NCBI RefSeq assembly: GCF_014904745.1
Contig: NZ_JACZCS010000025.1
Coordinates: 1 to 64,000 of the forward strand
Source of the DNA: Oricola nitratireducens
GTDB taxonomy: Bacteria; Pseudomonadota; Alphaproteobacteria; Rhizobiales; Rhizobiaceae
Length of the DNA stretch: 64,000 nt
Direction of reading: 5' to 3'
Notes under the pieces: generated by a model
What the model saw: the letters and a program-made list of their open reading frames with translations, nothing else
Databases searched by the model: none
What the model was told of the DNA's origin: nothing
Shown: positions 41,795-50,545 of the stretch, in pieces
Position numbering within the stretch: position 1 is the first letter of the stretch
How the letters are laid out: each line of letters opens with the position of its first letter
Position numbers and translations under genes: made by a program

Positions 41795-41822
41795 CCGTTT
41801 CGCTTGCCCGAACCGCGCGATG

Positions 41823-41963
41823 CTATTTTTTCTTGCCGGTAAAGCCGCCGGCCTCGATGATCTTCATCGGCGATGCGGCGCCGGCGGACACTGCCGCTTT
41901 CGCCTGCTTGTCCTGCTTCGGTTTTCGGATTTCCTTGTTGCTGCGTTTCTGACCCTTGGCCAT
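41823..41963 (-). CDS. 46-residue Lys-rich basic protein
   Basis: MAKGQKRSNKEIRKPKQDKQ... ending IEAGGFTGKKK. A very basic peptide of a type common in Rhizobiales (MAKGQxRSNxEIRKPK). Such proteins often bind nucleic acid, but no function is known. It lies 27 bases after the next upstream gene on the same strand, with a Shine-Dalgarno-like AAAGGAT before the ATG. Confidence 0.75.
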   Translation of the reverse strand: MAKGQKRSNKEIRKPKQDKQAKAAVSAGAASPMKIIEAGGFTGKKK

Positions 41964-41990
41964 GATCGATCCTTTCGGGATGCGTGAGTG

Positions 41991-42278
41991 TCACTGGGTA
42001 TCGTTTTCGGAGTCTTCGCCGCGCTGCCGGTCCAGTTCCAGGGCGGCCTCGAGGTCGGCGTGGTCTATTCCCACCATCTGCCGGCTGCGCGCGCCGGCGC
42101 GTATGGCGGGCAGGTGGATGAAGGTGGCGACGCGGTGCCAGGCGATCCAGGACAGGCCCTCGACGACCTGCTCGTCCTCGTCGATGTCGTATTCGCCCGC
42201 AGGCTGGGCGTCGTCGAGCCCGGCCAGGAAAAAGGGATGGCGGAAACTGGCGGTGGAGCGGCGGGTGCGTGTCTGCAT
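41991..42278 (-). CDS. Conserved Rhizobiales hypothetical protein
   Basis: A 95-residue protein started at 42278 (MQTRTRRSTASFRHPFFLAGL). The beta-rich middle (DDAQPAGEYDIDEDEQVVEG...WIAWHRVATFIHLP) is recognisable from hypothetical proteins of rhizobia. The C-terminus is acidic and charged. It heads a run of small genes on this strand. Function unknown. Confidence 0.75.
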   Translation of the reverse strand: MQTRTRRSTASFRHPFFLAGLDDAQPAGEYDIDEDEQVVEGLSWIAWHRVATFIHLPAIRAGARSRQMVGIDHADLEAALELDRQRGEDSENDTQ

Positions 42279-42496
42279 CGGATGGTCCTGCGTGGCGGAA
42301 GAGCTGTTCCGCGGGAAAAGGCGCACCGCTCGTCTTCGCTGGTGCCGGCGCAGGAAACGCAGAATGACGCCGCTCCCATCCTGTAGGAGGGCATTCCATG
42401 CATATACGGTATTACAGGAAAAGATAGTCGCGCCGGGATTGTGGCTTATTCGCGTCCGGCCGGATTACCTCGAGGTGGGTCAAGGCCCGAGGGGAT

Positions 42497-42525
42497 TCGT
42501 CACACGGCTGTCACGCGACTCTGAG
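42497..42525 (+). promoter_or_regulatory. Candidate Pho box before plcP-btaAB
   Basis: Three 7-base units at 11-base steps: TCGTCAC (42497), CTGTCAC (42508) and CTCTGAG (42519), separated by 4-base spacers, as in PhoB-binding repeats (CTGTCAT-type). The first two match well, the third weakly. It lies 42-70 bases before the chosen start codon at 42567. Confidence 0.55.
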
Positions 42526-42566
42526 ATTTGGCGGTCATGGGGACGCAGGGCACCGACGGCGAGAGC

Positions 42567-43394
42567 ATGGAAAAGAAATTCCGCACGCTTTTTCTTTCAG
42601 ATATCCACCTCGGGACGCGGGGGTGCCGCGCCGACATGCTGCTGGATTTCCTGCGCGAACACGACGCCGAGCGGATCTATCTCGTCGGCGACATCTTCGA
42701 CGGCTGGCGGCTGAAGCGCGGCTGGTACTGGCCGCAAGCGCACAATGACGTGGTGCAGAAGTTGCTGCGCAAGGCGCGCAAGGGCGCCGAGATCATCTAT
42801 GTGCCGGGCAACCACGACGAGGTGATGCGGCACTATCTCGGTACGCATTTCGGCGGCATCGAGGTGAAGGCGCGCGACATCCACGAGACCGCCGACGGCA
42901 AGCGGCTGCTGGTCATCCACGGCGACCAGTTCGACATGGTGGTGGTCAACGCCAAGTGGCTCGCCCATGTCGGCGACGTCGCCTACACGGTCGCGCTGGC
43001 GGTCAATTTCTGGTTCAACGGCCTGCGCCGCCTGTGGGGCGGGCAATACTGGTCGCTGTCGAAATGGGCCAAGCTGCGCGTCAAGCAGGCGGTCAATTTC
43101 ATCGGCGCCTATGAAGCGATTCTCGCGCAGGAAGCCCAGAAGTCGGGCGTCGACGGCGTCGTCTGCGGCCATATCCACCACGCCGCGCTCGAGGACCTGA
43201 ACGGCATCCGCTACATCAATACCGGGGACTGGGTGGAAAGCTGCACCGCGGTTGTCGAGGAGCAGGACGGAACGCTCCGGCTGATCGACTGGTCGGCCGT
43301 CACGCGCGAACGCAACAGCCGCTTGCCGGTGGTCGTGCCGCAGGCAGGCAACCGCGCGGTGCGCAAACCGAAAACGCAGAAAACGGCGGCCTGA
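42567..43394 (+). CDS. plcP: PlcP-type metallophosphoesterase (phospholipase C of lipid remodelling)
   Basis: A 275-residue calcineurin-like phosphoesterase. Metal ligands are in LFLSDIHLGTRG (Asp12, His14), VGDIFDGW (Asp42), PGNHDE (Asn82, His83), IHGDQ (His118) and CGHIHH. By sequence alone it would be called a UDP-2,3-diacylglucosamine diphosphatase (LpxH-like), but its position directly before btaA and btaB marks it as PlcP, which removes phosphate head groups from phosphatidylcholine and other phospholipids to give diacylglycerol under phosphate starvation. The start at 42567 (MEKKFRTL) is chosen over 42537 because the candidate Pho box leaves room only for the later one. Confidence 0.85.
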   Translation: MEKKFRTLFLSDIHLGTRGCRADMLLDFLREHDAERIYLVGDIFDGWRLKRGWYWPQAHNDVVQKLLRKARKGAEIIYVPGNHDEVMRHYLGTHFGGIEVKARDIHETADGKRLLVIHGDQFDMVVVNAKWLAHVGDVAYTVALAVNFWFNGLRRLWGGQYWSLSKWAKLRVKQAVNFIGAYEAILAQEAQKSGVDGVVCGHIHHAALEDLNGIRYINTGDWVESCTAVVEEQDGTLRLIDWSAVTRERNSRLPVVVPQAGNRAVRKPKTQKTAA

Positions 43395-43423
43395 GCGGGC
43401 CGCTGACAGGAAAGAGCCAGGCC

Positions 43424-44653
43424 ATGAGCGATGTGCTGACCGTCAAAGAGCAGCTTGGCGCTGCGGTTCACCAGAATGCGGCCCTGTCGAAGACCGGCCT
43501 GCTGGAGCGGATTTTCTCCAACGCCTTCAATGGCCTCGTCTATCCGCAGATCTGGGAGGACCCGGACGTCGATATGGCGGCGCTCGCAATCGAGCCGCAC
43601 CACAACCTGGTCTGCATCGCGTCCGGCGGCTGCAACATGATGAGCTACCTGACGGCCGGCCCGGCCTCGATCACGGCGGTGGACCTGTCGCCGGCGCATG
43701 TGGCGCTCAACCGGCTGAAACTCGCCGCCGCGCAGCATCTGCCGGATCACGAGACATTCTACGCTTTATTCGGACGCGCCAACGTCAAGGGCAATGCCGA
43801 GTTGTTCGACCACAGCCTCGCGCCGCATCTGGATGCCGCGAGCGTCGACTACTGGAACGGCCGGCGCGGGATCAACGGCCGGCGCATCGAGATGTTCGAG
43901 GACGGGTTCTACCGGCAGGGGCTGCTCGGCTGGTTCATCGGCTCGGCGCATCTGCTGGCGCGGCTGTTCGACGTCGACCTGAAGACATTCCTCGCCTGCA
44001 CCACGCTGGAGGAACAGAAGGCGTGGTTCGACGCAAACCTGGCGCCGGTTTTCGAGACGCGGCTGGTCAGGTGGCTCGCCGGCAACAAGGCGACGCTGAT
44101 CGGGCTCGGCATCCCGCCGCAGCAATACGATGCGTTGGCGGGTGCGGCCGGGGGCGACATGCTGGCGGTGCTGCGCGAGCGCACGCGGGCGCTGTTTTGC
44201 GATTACCCGCTGTCGGAAAACTATTTCGCCTGGCAGGCGGTCAACCGCGCCTACAAGCGCGAGGGCGACGGGCCGGTGCCGCCCTATCTGCGGGCGGAGA
44301 ATTTCGAAGCGCTGAAGGCCAATGCGGGCAGTGCCGCGATCCACAACCGCTCGCTGACCGACCTGCTCGCCGAAACGTCGGCGGGGTCGAAACACGGCTA
44401 TGTTCTGCTCGATGCGCAGGACTGGATGAACGACCGGCAGCTGAACGACCTGTGGTCGCAGATCACCCGGACGGCGGCGCCCGGCGCGCGCGTGATCTTC
44501 CGCACCGCCGGCATTCCGACGATCCTGCCCGGCCGCGTCGACGACGCGATCATGAAGCGCTGGACCTATCACGCGCGCAAATCGGCCAGCTGGACGCGGG
44601 CCGACCGCTCGGCGATCTATGGCGGCTTCCATCTCTACACGCTGGACGGCTAG
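43424..44653 (+). CDS. btaA: S-adenosylmethionine:diacylglycerol 3-amino-3-carboxypropyltransferase
   Basis: A 409-residue DUF3419/BtaA protein. FNGLVYPQIWEDPDVDMAAL, LVCIASGGCNMMSYLTAGP, VDLSPAHVALNRLKLAA and the C-terminal VIFRTAGIPTILPGRV...WTYHARKSASWTRADRSA are family hallmarks. It transfers the 3-amino-3-carboxypropyl group of AdoMet to diacylglycerol, giving diacylglyceryl homoserine, the first step of betaine lipid (DGTS) synthesis. It lies 29 bases after plcP, which supplies diacylglycerol, and four bases before btaB. Confidence 0.93.
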   Translation: MSDVLTVKEQLGAAVHQNAALSKTGLLERIFSNAFNGLVYPQIWEDPDVDMAALAIEPHHNLVCIASGGCNMMSYLTAGPASITAVDLSPAHVALNRLKLAAAQHLPDHETFYALFGRANVKGNAELFDHSLAPHLDAASVDYWNGRRGINGRRIEMFEDGFYRQGLLGWFIGSAHLLARLFDVDLKTFLACTTLEEQKAWFDANLAPVFETRLVRWLAGNKATLIGLGIPPQQYDALAGAAGGDMLAVLRERTRALFCDYPLSENYFAWQAVNRAYKREGDGPVPPYLRAENFEALKANAGSAAIHNRSLTDLLAETSAGSKHGYVLLDAQDWMNDRQLNDLWSQITRTAAPGARVIFRTAGIPTILPGRVDDAIMKRWTYHARKSASWTRADRSAIYGGFHLYTLDG

Positions 44654-44657
44654 AGCG

Positions 44658-45365
44658 ATGGCCGGAATGGGGATGACGGATCGCGACGGCGCCACGCATT
44701 CGTCCGGGGCACATTCTCCCGGTTCGCATGACGGGCTGATGGACGCGATCTACCGCAACCAGCGCCATATCTACGACGCGACCCGCAAATACTACCTGCT
44801 CGGCCGCGACCGGCTGATCGCGGGGCTCGATGCGCCCGACGAGGCCAAGGTGCTGGAAGCGGCCTGCGGGACGGGGCGCAATCTCGTCGTGGCGGCAAGG
44901 CGTTACCCGAAGGCGCGGTTCTACGGTTTTGATATTTCGGAGGAAATGCTGAAACAGGCGCGCCGGAACATCGACAGGGCGGGGCTTTCGGACCGCATCA
45001 CGGTCGCCCAGGGCGATGCGACGGATTTCGATGCGGAAGCGCTGTTCGGCGTCGCCGGTTTCGACCGGATCTTCATCTCCTATTCGCTGTCGATGATCCC
45101 GCCATGGCGCGCGGCGATCGCCGAGGCGCTCGCCCATGTCTCACCGGGCGGATCGCTGCATGTGGTCGATTTCGGCCAGCAGGAAAGGCTGCCGGGCTGG
45201 TTTCGCGCCGGGCTGCATGCGTGGCTGGCGAAATTCCATGTCGAACCGCGCGCGGACCTCGAAGCGGTACTGCGCGAGGCGGCGGATGAGGCCGGCGGGA
45301 CGCTGTCCTTCGACGCGCTTTACCGCGACTACGCGCGTTACGGCGTGATCCGGCGCCGGGTTTGA
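44658..45365 (+). CDS. btaB: Diacylglyceryl homoserine N-methyltransferase
   Basis: A 235-residue class I SAM methyltransferase: KVLEAACGTGRNLVVAARRYP (SAM motif I), YGFDISEEMLKQARRNI, RITVAQGDATDFD, FISYSLSMIPPWRAAI. YRNQRHIYDATRKYYLLGRDR near the start is typical of BtaB. It methylates diacylglyceryl homoserine three times to the betaine lipid DGTS. It starts four bases after btaA. Because this lipid contains a trimethylated nitrogen, the same organism builds and degrades quaternary ammonium compounds. Confidence 0.92.
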   Translation: MAGMGMTDRDGATHSSGAHSPGSHDGLMDAIYRNQRHIYDATRKYYLLGRDRLIAGLDAPDEAKVLEAACGTGRNLVVAARRYPKARFYGFDISEEMLKQARRNIDRAGLSDRITVAQGDATDFDAEALFGVAGFDRIFISYSLSMIPPWRAAIAEALAHVSPGGSLHVVDFGQQERLPGWFRAGLHAWLAKFHVEPRADLEAVLREAADEAGGTLSFDALYRDYARYGVIRRRV

Positions 45366-45495
45366 CGGGCGCAGGGCGCGCTGCCGGACGTATCATTTTC
45401 GGACAATGATGCCGCAATGCCACACCCCGCGGCTTGCCGGATCAACTGGTTTCCCTTAGGAAATTCTTAATGTTGCATTAAGTCGGGGGCGAGAC

Positions 45496-46476
45496 ATGAC
45501 GTATCATCGCAATCTGTTGAACAACACGGCCCTCACGACGACGCTGGTTCTCGGCCTGGGCATATCCGGAGCATGCGCTGCCGACATGGTCGCGGAGCCG
45601 ATGGCGGCGCCGGCGCCCATGATCGCAACCGGATCGCTCCCCGCGGTCTCCCAGCTCAACGGCAAGATCGACATCTCCGGCGGCGGTGTGCAGCCGGGCT
45701 ACGATCCCAACAATTTCTTCGTTCGGACCCAGGGGCTGAGCAGTTTCGACAGCGCGTTCAAGGTGAGGGGGGCGGTCTCGGTACCGCTCGCCCATGCCTA
45801 CGGTTTGCAGCTTGACGGCGTGATCGGGCAGATCGCTTCCAAGACCTACGGACATGGCGCGGGCCACCTGTTCTGGCGCGATCCGGCGATCGGCCTTGTC
45901 GGCGGCTATGCAAGCTGGACGGGCTGGGACAATGTGAATTCCTACCGCTCCGGCGTCGAAGGCGAATATTACGCCGGCAGGTTCACCGCGTCGGGCGTCC
46001 TGGGTTACGAGTGGGGCGATGTCGATAACGGCGTGTTCTCGATCGAGGATTTGAGCTTCTACGCCAATGACGATTTCAAGCTGTCCGTCGGGCACCGTTT
46101 CTCGAAGGAAATCGGCCACAGCCTGGCACTCGGCGCCGAATACCAGTTCCTCAAGACCCGCAATGTCGGCTATGCGGCCTTCGTGGACGGCCGCGTCGGA
46201 GAGAAGGACTACCAGTCCATCTTCGCCGGTATCCGGCTCTATTTCGGCCAGGACAAGAGCCTGATCCGCCGTCACCGCGAGGACGATCCGGATTTCCACG
46301 ACGAGCCGGGCAGCGTGGTCTCGTGCATGCACGCGCCGAATTCTCCGTCGATGGTGGATTCGATCGGCGAGGCTCCTCTGGAGAAAAGCCCCAGCGTTTT
46401 TGACAGCATTATCAGCCCGCTTTCCGTCCCGGACGTTCCGTGCAACTCGGATTATACCTATCTGCCGCCGGACTGA
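45496..46476 (+). CDS. Outer-membrane beta-barrel-like secreted protein
   Basis: A 326-residue protein with a signal peptide (TTTLVLGLGISGACAA, to about residue 29). From about residue 55 it shows alternating amphipathic strands with Gly and aromatic girdle residues (KVRGAVSVPLAHAYGLQLDG, GLVGGYASWTGWDN, GEYYAGRFTASGVLGYEWGD, YQSIFAGIRLYFGQ), as in small porin-like barrels. The C-terminal 60 residues are soluble, with two Cys. No named family; cell-surface location is inferred. Confidence 0.75.
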   Translation: MTYHRNLLNNTALTTTLVLGLGISGACAADMVAEPMAAPAPMIATGSLPAVSQLNGKIDISGGGVQPGYDPNNFFVRTQGLSSFDSAFKVRGAVSVPLAHAYGLQLDGVIGQIASKTYGHGAGHLFWRDPAIGLVGGYASWTGWDNVNSYRSGVEGEYYAGRFTASGVLGYEWGDVDNGVFSIEDLSFYANDDFKLSVGHRFSKEIGHSLALGAEYQFLKTRNVGYAAFVDGRVGEKDYQSIFAGIRLYFGQDKSLIRRHREDDPDFHDEPGSVVSCMHAPNSPSMVDSIGEAPLEKSPSVFDSIISPLSVPDVPCNSDYTYLPPD

Positions 46477-46482
46477 GCCGTA

Positions 46483-47805
46483 TCAGCCGATCTCGTTGCG
46501 GAATGACTCGTGCTTGCGGCGGCCCGGTCCGGGCTGGAGCGACTTTTCCACAATCGTGAACGAGACCGGCTCGTCCAAGCCGGTTTCGAGTATTTCAGCC
46601 AGTCGTGGCCGTTGCGCCTCGACCTGCCGCAGGTCCAGCCCGTCGACGCGGATTTCCAACGCGCCGATTCCGGTCTGGGCGATCTGCCAGGCACAGGGCT
46701 TCATCACAGCGTCGAGTTCAGCTTCCGGCACGTCGGGGAAAATCTTGCGCCCGCCGGCGGTCGAGAAGCGGGCGCGCGCCCGGCCGTGGATTTTCGAGAT
46801 TGCGGGCAGCGAGCGGCCGCAGCCGCAGGGCCGGTCGCTCAGGGTCACGTAGTCGCCGAGGTCGTAGCGAATGAACGGCATGTGGAAATTGTAGAAGCCG
46901 GTCGCCACGATGCGCCCGGTTTCCCCTGGCCCCGCCGGCTTGCCCTCGTCGGTAATGACCTCCAGAAAGGCGCTTTCGGCGGCGAAGTGGTGCAGCGGGG
47001 AATGGTTGCAGGGAAAGGCGACGATGCCGATCTCGCGGGCTCCGAGGATGTCGACCGGATCGAGGCCGAAGACGCGGCGAAGATCATCATGAACCGCTTG
47101 CGAGCAGGGTTCTGCGCTGGTGGCGATCGAGGTCAGGGGAAGCGAGCGGCCGGTACGTTCCAGTTCCAGCGCGATCCGGCGCGCATTGGTCGCCCAGGTG
47201 AACAGCGAGCGGGGCTGGCACCGCAGCAGCCATTCGACCTGCTTGTCGGTATCGGTGTTGATGTCGAGCAGGGCGTAATCCCCGGTGCCTTCGCCGTGCG
47301 TCCAAGCCTTGCGCGTCGACCCTTCCGGCCATGACGAGTTGCCGCTGACATCCAGGCGAATGTCGCAGAGGCGGGCGTTCAGGTCGAAACCGTGATCAAG
47401 ATAGATACGCAGCGTGTTGCCGGCATCGGCGGCGACGGCGGCAAGGCTGCGGATGAAGTGAAACGGCGATCCGCCCGAGCCCATCGTCCGGTCGGGCAGG
47501 GCGTTGCCGGCGTCGGCCGGAATCATCGTCGCCTTGAGGTGTTCGGCGTGTTCCTGCGCTTCCTGGCGCGCAAGGACCGGCACGTCCTGCCAACGCGACA
47601 GGTCGAGCGTGCCGTCGGCATCGAAGACCGCGTCCAGGCGGTCCTTGTAAAAGGGGACGGTCTGGCGGGCGTGGCGAAGCAGGGTCTCCAGCCGTCTTGC
47701 CTGATAGAGAACGAGCGCTTCGACCGGCCGGCGTTCGAGATCGCGCAGGCGTTCGAGGACCTGCTGTCCGGGTTCCTTGCTCTGCGGTTGGTCGGGATTG
47801 GTCAT
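46483..47805 (-). CDS. Phenylacetate-CoA ligase-like (CapK-type) adenylate-forming protein
   Basis: A 440-residue protein resembling the CapK/PaaK branch of adenylate-forming enzymes: RRLETLLRHARQTVPFYKDRL at the N-terminus, GSGGSPFHF where the phosphate loop lies, ATSAEPCSQAVHDDLRRVFG, MPFIRYDLGDYVTLSDRPC and GCGRSLPAISKIHGR. The start at 47805 (MTNPDQPQ) is chosen as the open frame before it has no support. Substrate unknown; no pathway genes adjacent. Confidence 0.78.
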   Translation of the reverse strand: MTNPDQPQSKEPGQQVLERLRDLERRPVEALVLYQARRLETLLRHARQTVPFYKDRLDAVFDADGTLDLSRWQDVPVLARQEAQEHAEHLKATMIPADAGNALPDRTMGSGGSPFHFIRSLAAVAADAGNTLRIYLDHGFDLNARLCDIRLDVSGNSSWPEGSTRKAWTHGEGTGDYALLDINTDTDKQVEWLLRCQPRSLFTWATNARRIALELERTGRSLPLTSIATSAEPCSQAVHDDLRRVFGLDPVDILGAREIGIVAFPCNHSPLHHFAAESAFLEVITDEGKPAGPGETGRIVATGFYNFHMPFIRYDLGDYVTLSDRPCGCGRSLPAISKIHGRARARFSTAGGRKIFPDVPEAELDAVMKPCAWQIAQTGIGALEIRVDGLDLRQVEAQRPRLAEILETGLDEPVSFTIVEKSLQPGPGRRKHESFRNEIG

Positions 47806-47986
47806 CGGGTACGAAACGGCGGCTTTTTCCAGTCGATCACAGACAGCTAATGGAGCCGGGCGCCATGTGCCAGCGCAAAGGGACCAAGGCGCGGAAAATT
47901 CATCGCGGAACCGGGCGGTTGTAGACCGCATGACACCGATGTCCTATCAGGATTTCGACCCGAAAACAGCGAGGAGATGCGCCATC

Positions 47987-48655
47987 ATGCCCATGATCAC
48001 CCTGACAGCATCCGACGGTTTCGAACTCGGCGCCTACCGCGCCGACCCGGAAGGGCCTCCGCACGGCGGCATCGTCGTGATCCAGGAAATCTTCGGCGTG
48101 AACTCGCATATCCGCTCGATCTGCGACCGGCTCGCCGCCGACGGCTATGCGGCGGTTGCGCCGGCGCTGTTCGACCGTACCGAGCGTGGTTTCGAAAGCG
48201 GCTATTCGCCGGAGGAAGTCGAACGGGCGCGGGGTTTCCTGGCCGATCCGGACTGGGACGCCTTCCTGCGCGACACCGACGCGGCGCGCGCGGCGGTGGC
48301 CGATGCCGGCAAGACGGGCATTGTCGGATTCTGTCTCGGCGGCTCGATCGCTTTTCTGGCGGCAACGCGGTTCGACGGCTATGCCGCTTCGGTCGGTTTC
48401 TATGGCGGCCGCATCGCGGCCCATGCCGACGAAACGCCGCGCTGCCCGACGCAATTGCATTACGGCGCAGAGGATCACGGCATCCCGATGAGCAATGTCG
48501 ACACGGTGAAGGCGAAGCGGCCGGACGTGGATATCTTCGTCTACGAGGGCGCCGGACACGGTTTCAATTGCGACGAACGGGCAAGCTATCACCCGGCCGC
48601 GGCGAAGCTCGCCTGGGGGCGCACGATGGCGTTTCTCGGCACGCATGTCGGGTAG
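47987..48655 (+). CDS. Dienelactone hydrolase family protein
   Basis: A 222-residue alpha/beta hydrolase. The Cys-Asp-His triad is visible: Cys116 in IVGFCLGGS, Asp163 in YGAEDHGIPM and His191 in EGAGHGFNCD. GIVVIQEIFGVNSHIRSICDRLA is the conserved N-terminal part. GAGGAG lies ten bases before ATG 47987. Carboxymethylenebutenolidase-type activity is possible, but no aromatic ring-cleavage genes are near, so the substrate is open. Confidence 0.88.
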   Translation: MPMITLTASDGFELGAYRADPEGPPHGGIVVIQEIFGVNSHIRSICDRLAADGYAAVAPALFDRTERGFESGYSPEEVERARGFLADPDWDAFLRDTDAARAAVADAGKTGIVGFCLGGSIAFLAATRFDGYAASVGFYGGRIAAHADETPRCPTQLHYGAEDHGIPMSNVDTVKAKRPDVDIFVYEGAGHGFNCDERASYHPAAAKLAWGRTMAFLGTHVG

Positions 48656-48746
48656 GGCACAGCCCCGCCATTTTTCCGCCCGCTCGGCGGTTCAGACATT
48701 GCGGCATGGGGCCTCGTGAAGGACTGACAGCGAAGGTGCGCGCGGC

Positions 48747-49487
48747 ATGACGCCCGGAGCGGCGATGCCACCGGTCGCGCATGCCGCGACGGGACGGATC
48801 GGCGCGCTCGGCCATCGCCTCCGCGATCCCGGTTTCCTTGCCTCGCTGGCCCTGCATCTCGCTTTCCTGCTGGCGCTGCTCTTGGCGGTGCCGAAACCGC
48901 CGCCGCCGGTGCACAAGGAAAGGAGCATTCAGGTCCAGCTGCTCGATCCGGGGCAGTTCGAGGCGATGATCCGGCCGCAGCCATCCGCCATTCCGGCGCC
49001 GGCATTGCCGGCGCCCGCGATGGCGCTGCCGGAATCGCCTCCGGACGTCATCTCCTTTCCGGCCGACTTGCCGCCGCCGCCGCATGCCGGGGAGACGATC
49101 GTGGCAAAGCGTTTCCTGGCGATGGCGGCGCTGGACGATCCGCGCAGCGCCGACGCCAAGGCGGCCCTGCCGCAACTCGCGCCCGACGAGCGCGTCGTGC
49201 AATTGTGCTCGATCGAGGCGCTGGAGCAGATCGCGGCGCTGGGCGGCGACTACAACCCGGACCTGCTCGCCGCCTATTCCATGGGCGACATCCGGATCGG
49301 GCGCGACGCTATCGACGCGGCGGGCGCGGCATTCCGCAGCAGGGGAAAGTGGTACCGGCTCGCCTTCAAATGCTCGCTGACGCGAAAGCTCGACGACATC
49401 GCGGCCTTCGAATTCCGCATCGGCGACCAAATTCCGCATGTGCAATGGGCGGCGCACAATCTGGTCGAGGGCAATGACGAAGACTGA
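48747..49487 (+). CDS. DUF930 domain protein
   Basis: A 246-residue protein: one membrane segment at about 31-47 (LASLALHLAFLLALLLAV), a Pro/Ala-rich periplasmic linker reminiscent of TonB, and a C-terminal DUF930 domain (about 130-240; VVQLCSIEALEQIAALGG, RSRGKWYRLAFKCSLTRKL, conserved Cys pair). A bitopic envelope protein of unknown role, widespread in Rhizobiales. It is convergent with the LysR gene. Confidence 0.82.
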   Translation: MTPGAAMPPVAHAATGRIGALGHRLRDPGFLASLALHLAFLLALLLAVPKPPPPVHKERSIQVQLLDPGQFEAMIRPQPSAIPAPALPAPAMALPESPPDVISFPADLPPPPHAGETIVAKRFLAMAALDDPRSADAKAALPQLAPDERVVQLCSIEALEQIAALGGDYNPDLLAAYSMGDIRIGRDAIDAAGAAFRSRGKWYRLAFKCSLTRKLDDIAAFEFRIGDQIPHVQWAAHNLVEGNDED

Positions 49488-49489
49488 GG

Positions 49490-50413
49490 TCAGTCGACCG
49501 CCGTGATCTGCCACTTGCGGCGGGTTTGCGCGTTCAGGTCGATGAGAAATTCCTCGAAGACGCGCAACTTGCGCGGTTTCAGGCGATGCTTCTTGTGCAC
49601 GACATAAATCTGGTCGGCCTGCGGGCGGCAGGATTCCAGCACCGGAACCAGCTTTCCCGCCTTGACCTCCTGATAGACAAGGTAACTCGCCAGCTGCAGG
49701 ATGCCGGCGCCGCGAACGGCGGCGGCCACGGCGGCCTCGGCGGATTCGAAGGCAAGCGCCCCGGCTACCGGGACCGTCGAATTCCGCCCCGCGGTGCGGA
49801 AGCGCCAGGGAACGGGCCGGCCGGTCGCCGTCGACAGGACGGGGATGCAATTGTGCCCGCCGAGATCATCGGGCGCCGCCGGCACGCCGCAGCGTTGGAG
49901 ATAGGCCGGAGCCGCAACCGTCATGTAGGGGATCGCGCCGACCGGCCGCGCAACGATGTCGAGGGCCGGGATCGGGCCGATCACGACGGCGGCGTCGATT
50001 TCCTCGGCGACGAAGTCCGGCAGGCTGTTGCGCGACAAAACCTGCAGCTCGATCTCCGGATAGGCGTCGCAAAAACGCGGCAGCGCGGGAGCGACAACGA
50101 GGCGGGACAGGCCGGGGGGTATCTGCACGCGCAATCGTCCGCGCGGCCGCCGCTTCGCGCCGCCGACCTCGTCCTCCAGGCTTTCGATATCGGCGACGAT
50201 GCCGCGGGCTCGGTCGACATAATGCTGGCCGTCTTCGGTGAGCCGAAGGCTGCGGGTCGTGCGCTCCAGCAATTGCACGCCGAGATATTTCTCCAGGTCC
50301 GACACGATGGCGCTGGCGGCGCCGCGGGCCATGCCGAGATCGGCGCTGGCCGCCGACAGGCTGCCGCGCTCGGCGACGCGCAGAAAGACTTTCATTGCCC
50401 GCAGCTGGTCCAT
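49490..50413 (-). CDS. LysR-family transcriptional regulator
   Basis: A 307-residue LysR regulator. The winged helix is MDQLRAMKVFLRVAERGSLS followed by AASAIVSDLEKYLGVQLLERTTRSLRLT; the effector domain begins near residue 90 with RLRVQIPPGLSRLVVAPAL. This is the CrgA-like subgroup with the motif YLGVQLLERTTRSL. It is divergent from the hemerythrin gene (132 bases between), a plausible target. Confidence 0.92.
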   Translation of the reverse strand: MDQLRAMKVFLRVAERGSLSAASADLGMARGAASAIVSDLEKYLGVQLLERTTRSLRLTEDGQHYVDRARGIVADIESLEDEVGGAKRRPRGRLRVQIPPGLSRLVVAPALPRFCDAYPEIELQVLSRNSLPDFVAEEIDAAVVIGPIPALDIVARPVGAIPYMTVAAPAYLQRCGVPAAPDDLGGHNCIPVLSTATGRPVPWRFRTAGRNSTVPVAGALAFESAEAAVAAAVRGAGILQLASYLVYQEVKAGKLVPVLESCRPQADQIYVVHKKHRLKPRKLRVFEEFLIDLNAQTRRKWQITAVD

Positions 50414-50545
50414 CGACGTTCCAACCGGATTGTCCGAATTTTCCGGAAAGTGAATGTATTTATGCCCGGCTTCTCAGGAAATGAAAATCGGATATTTGGG
50501 CGCTCCATCCGGCCGCGGACGGTCCGCAGCCCAACAGGAGACGGC

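Noticed and set aside
42567-43394. LpxH (lipid A pathway) as the function of the metallophosphoesterase
   Set aside because: The fold is compatible, but the operon with btaA and btaB and the candidate Pho box favour PlcP.
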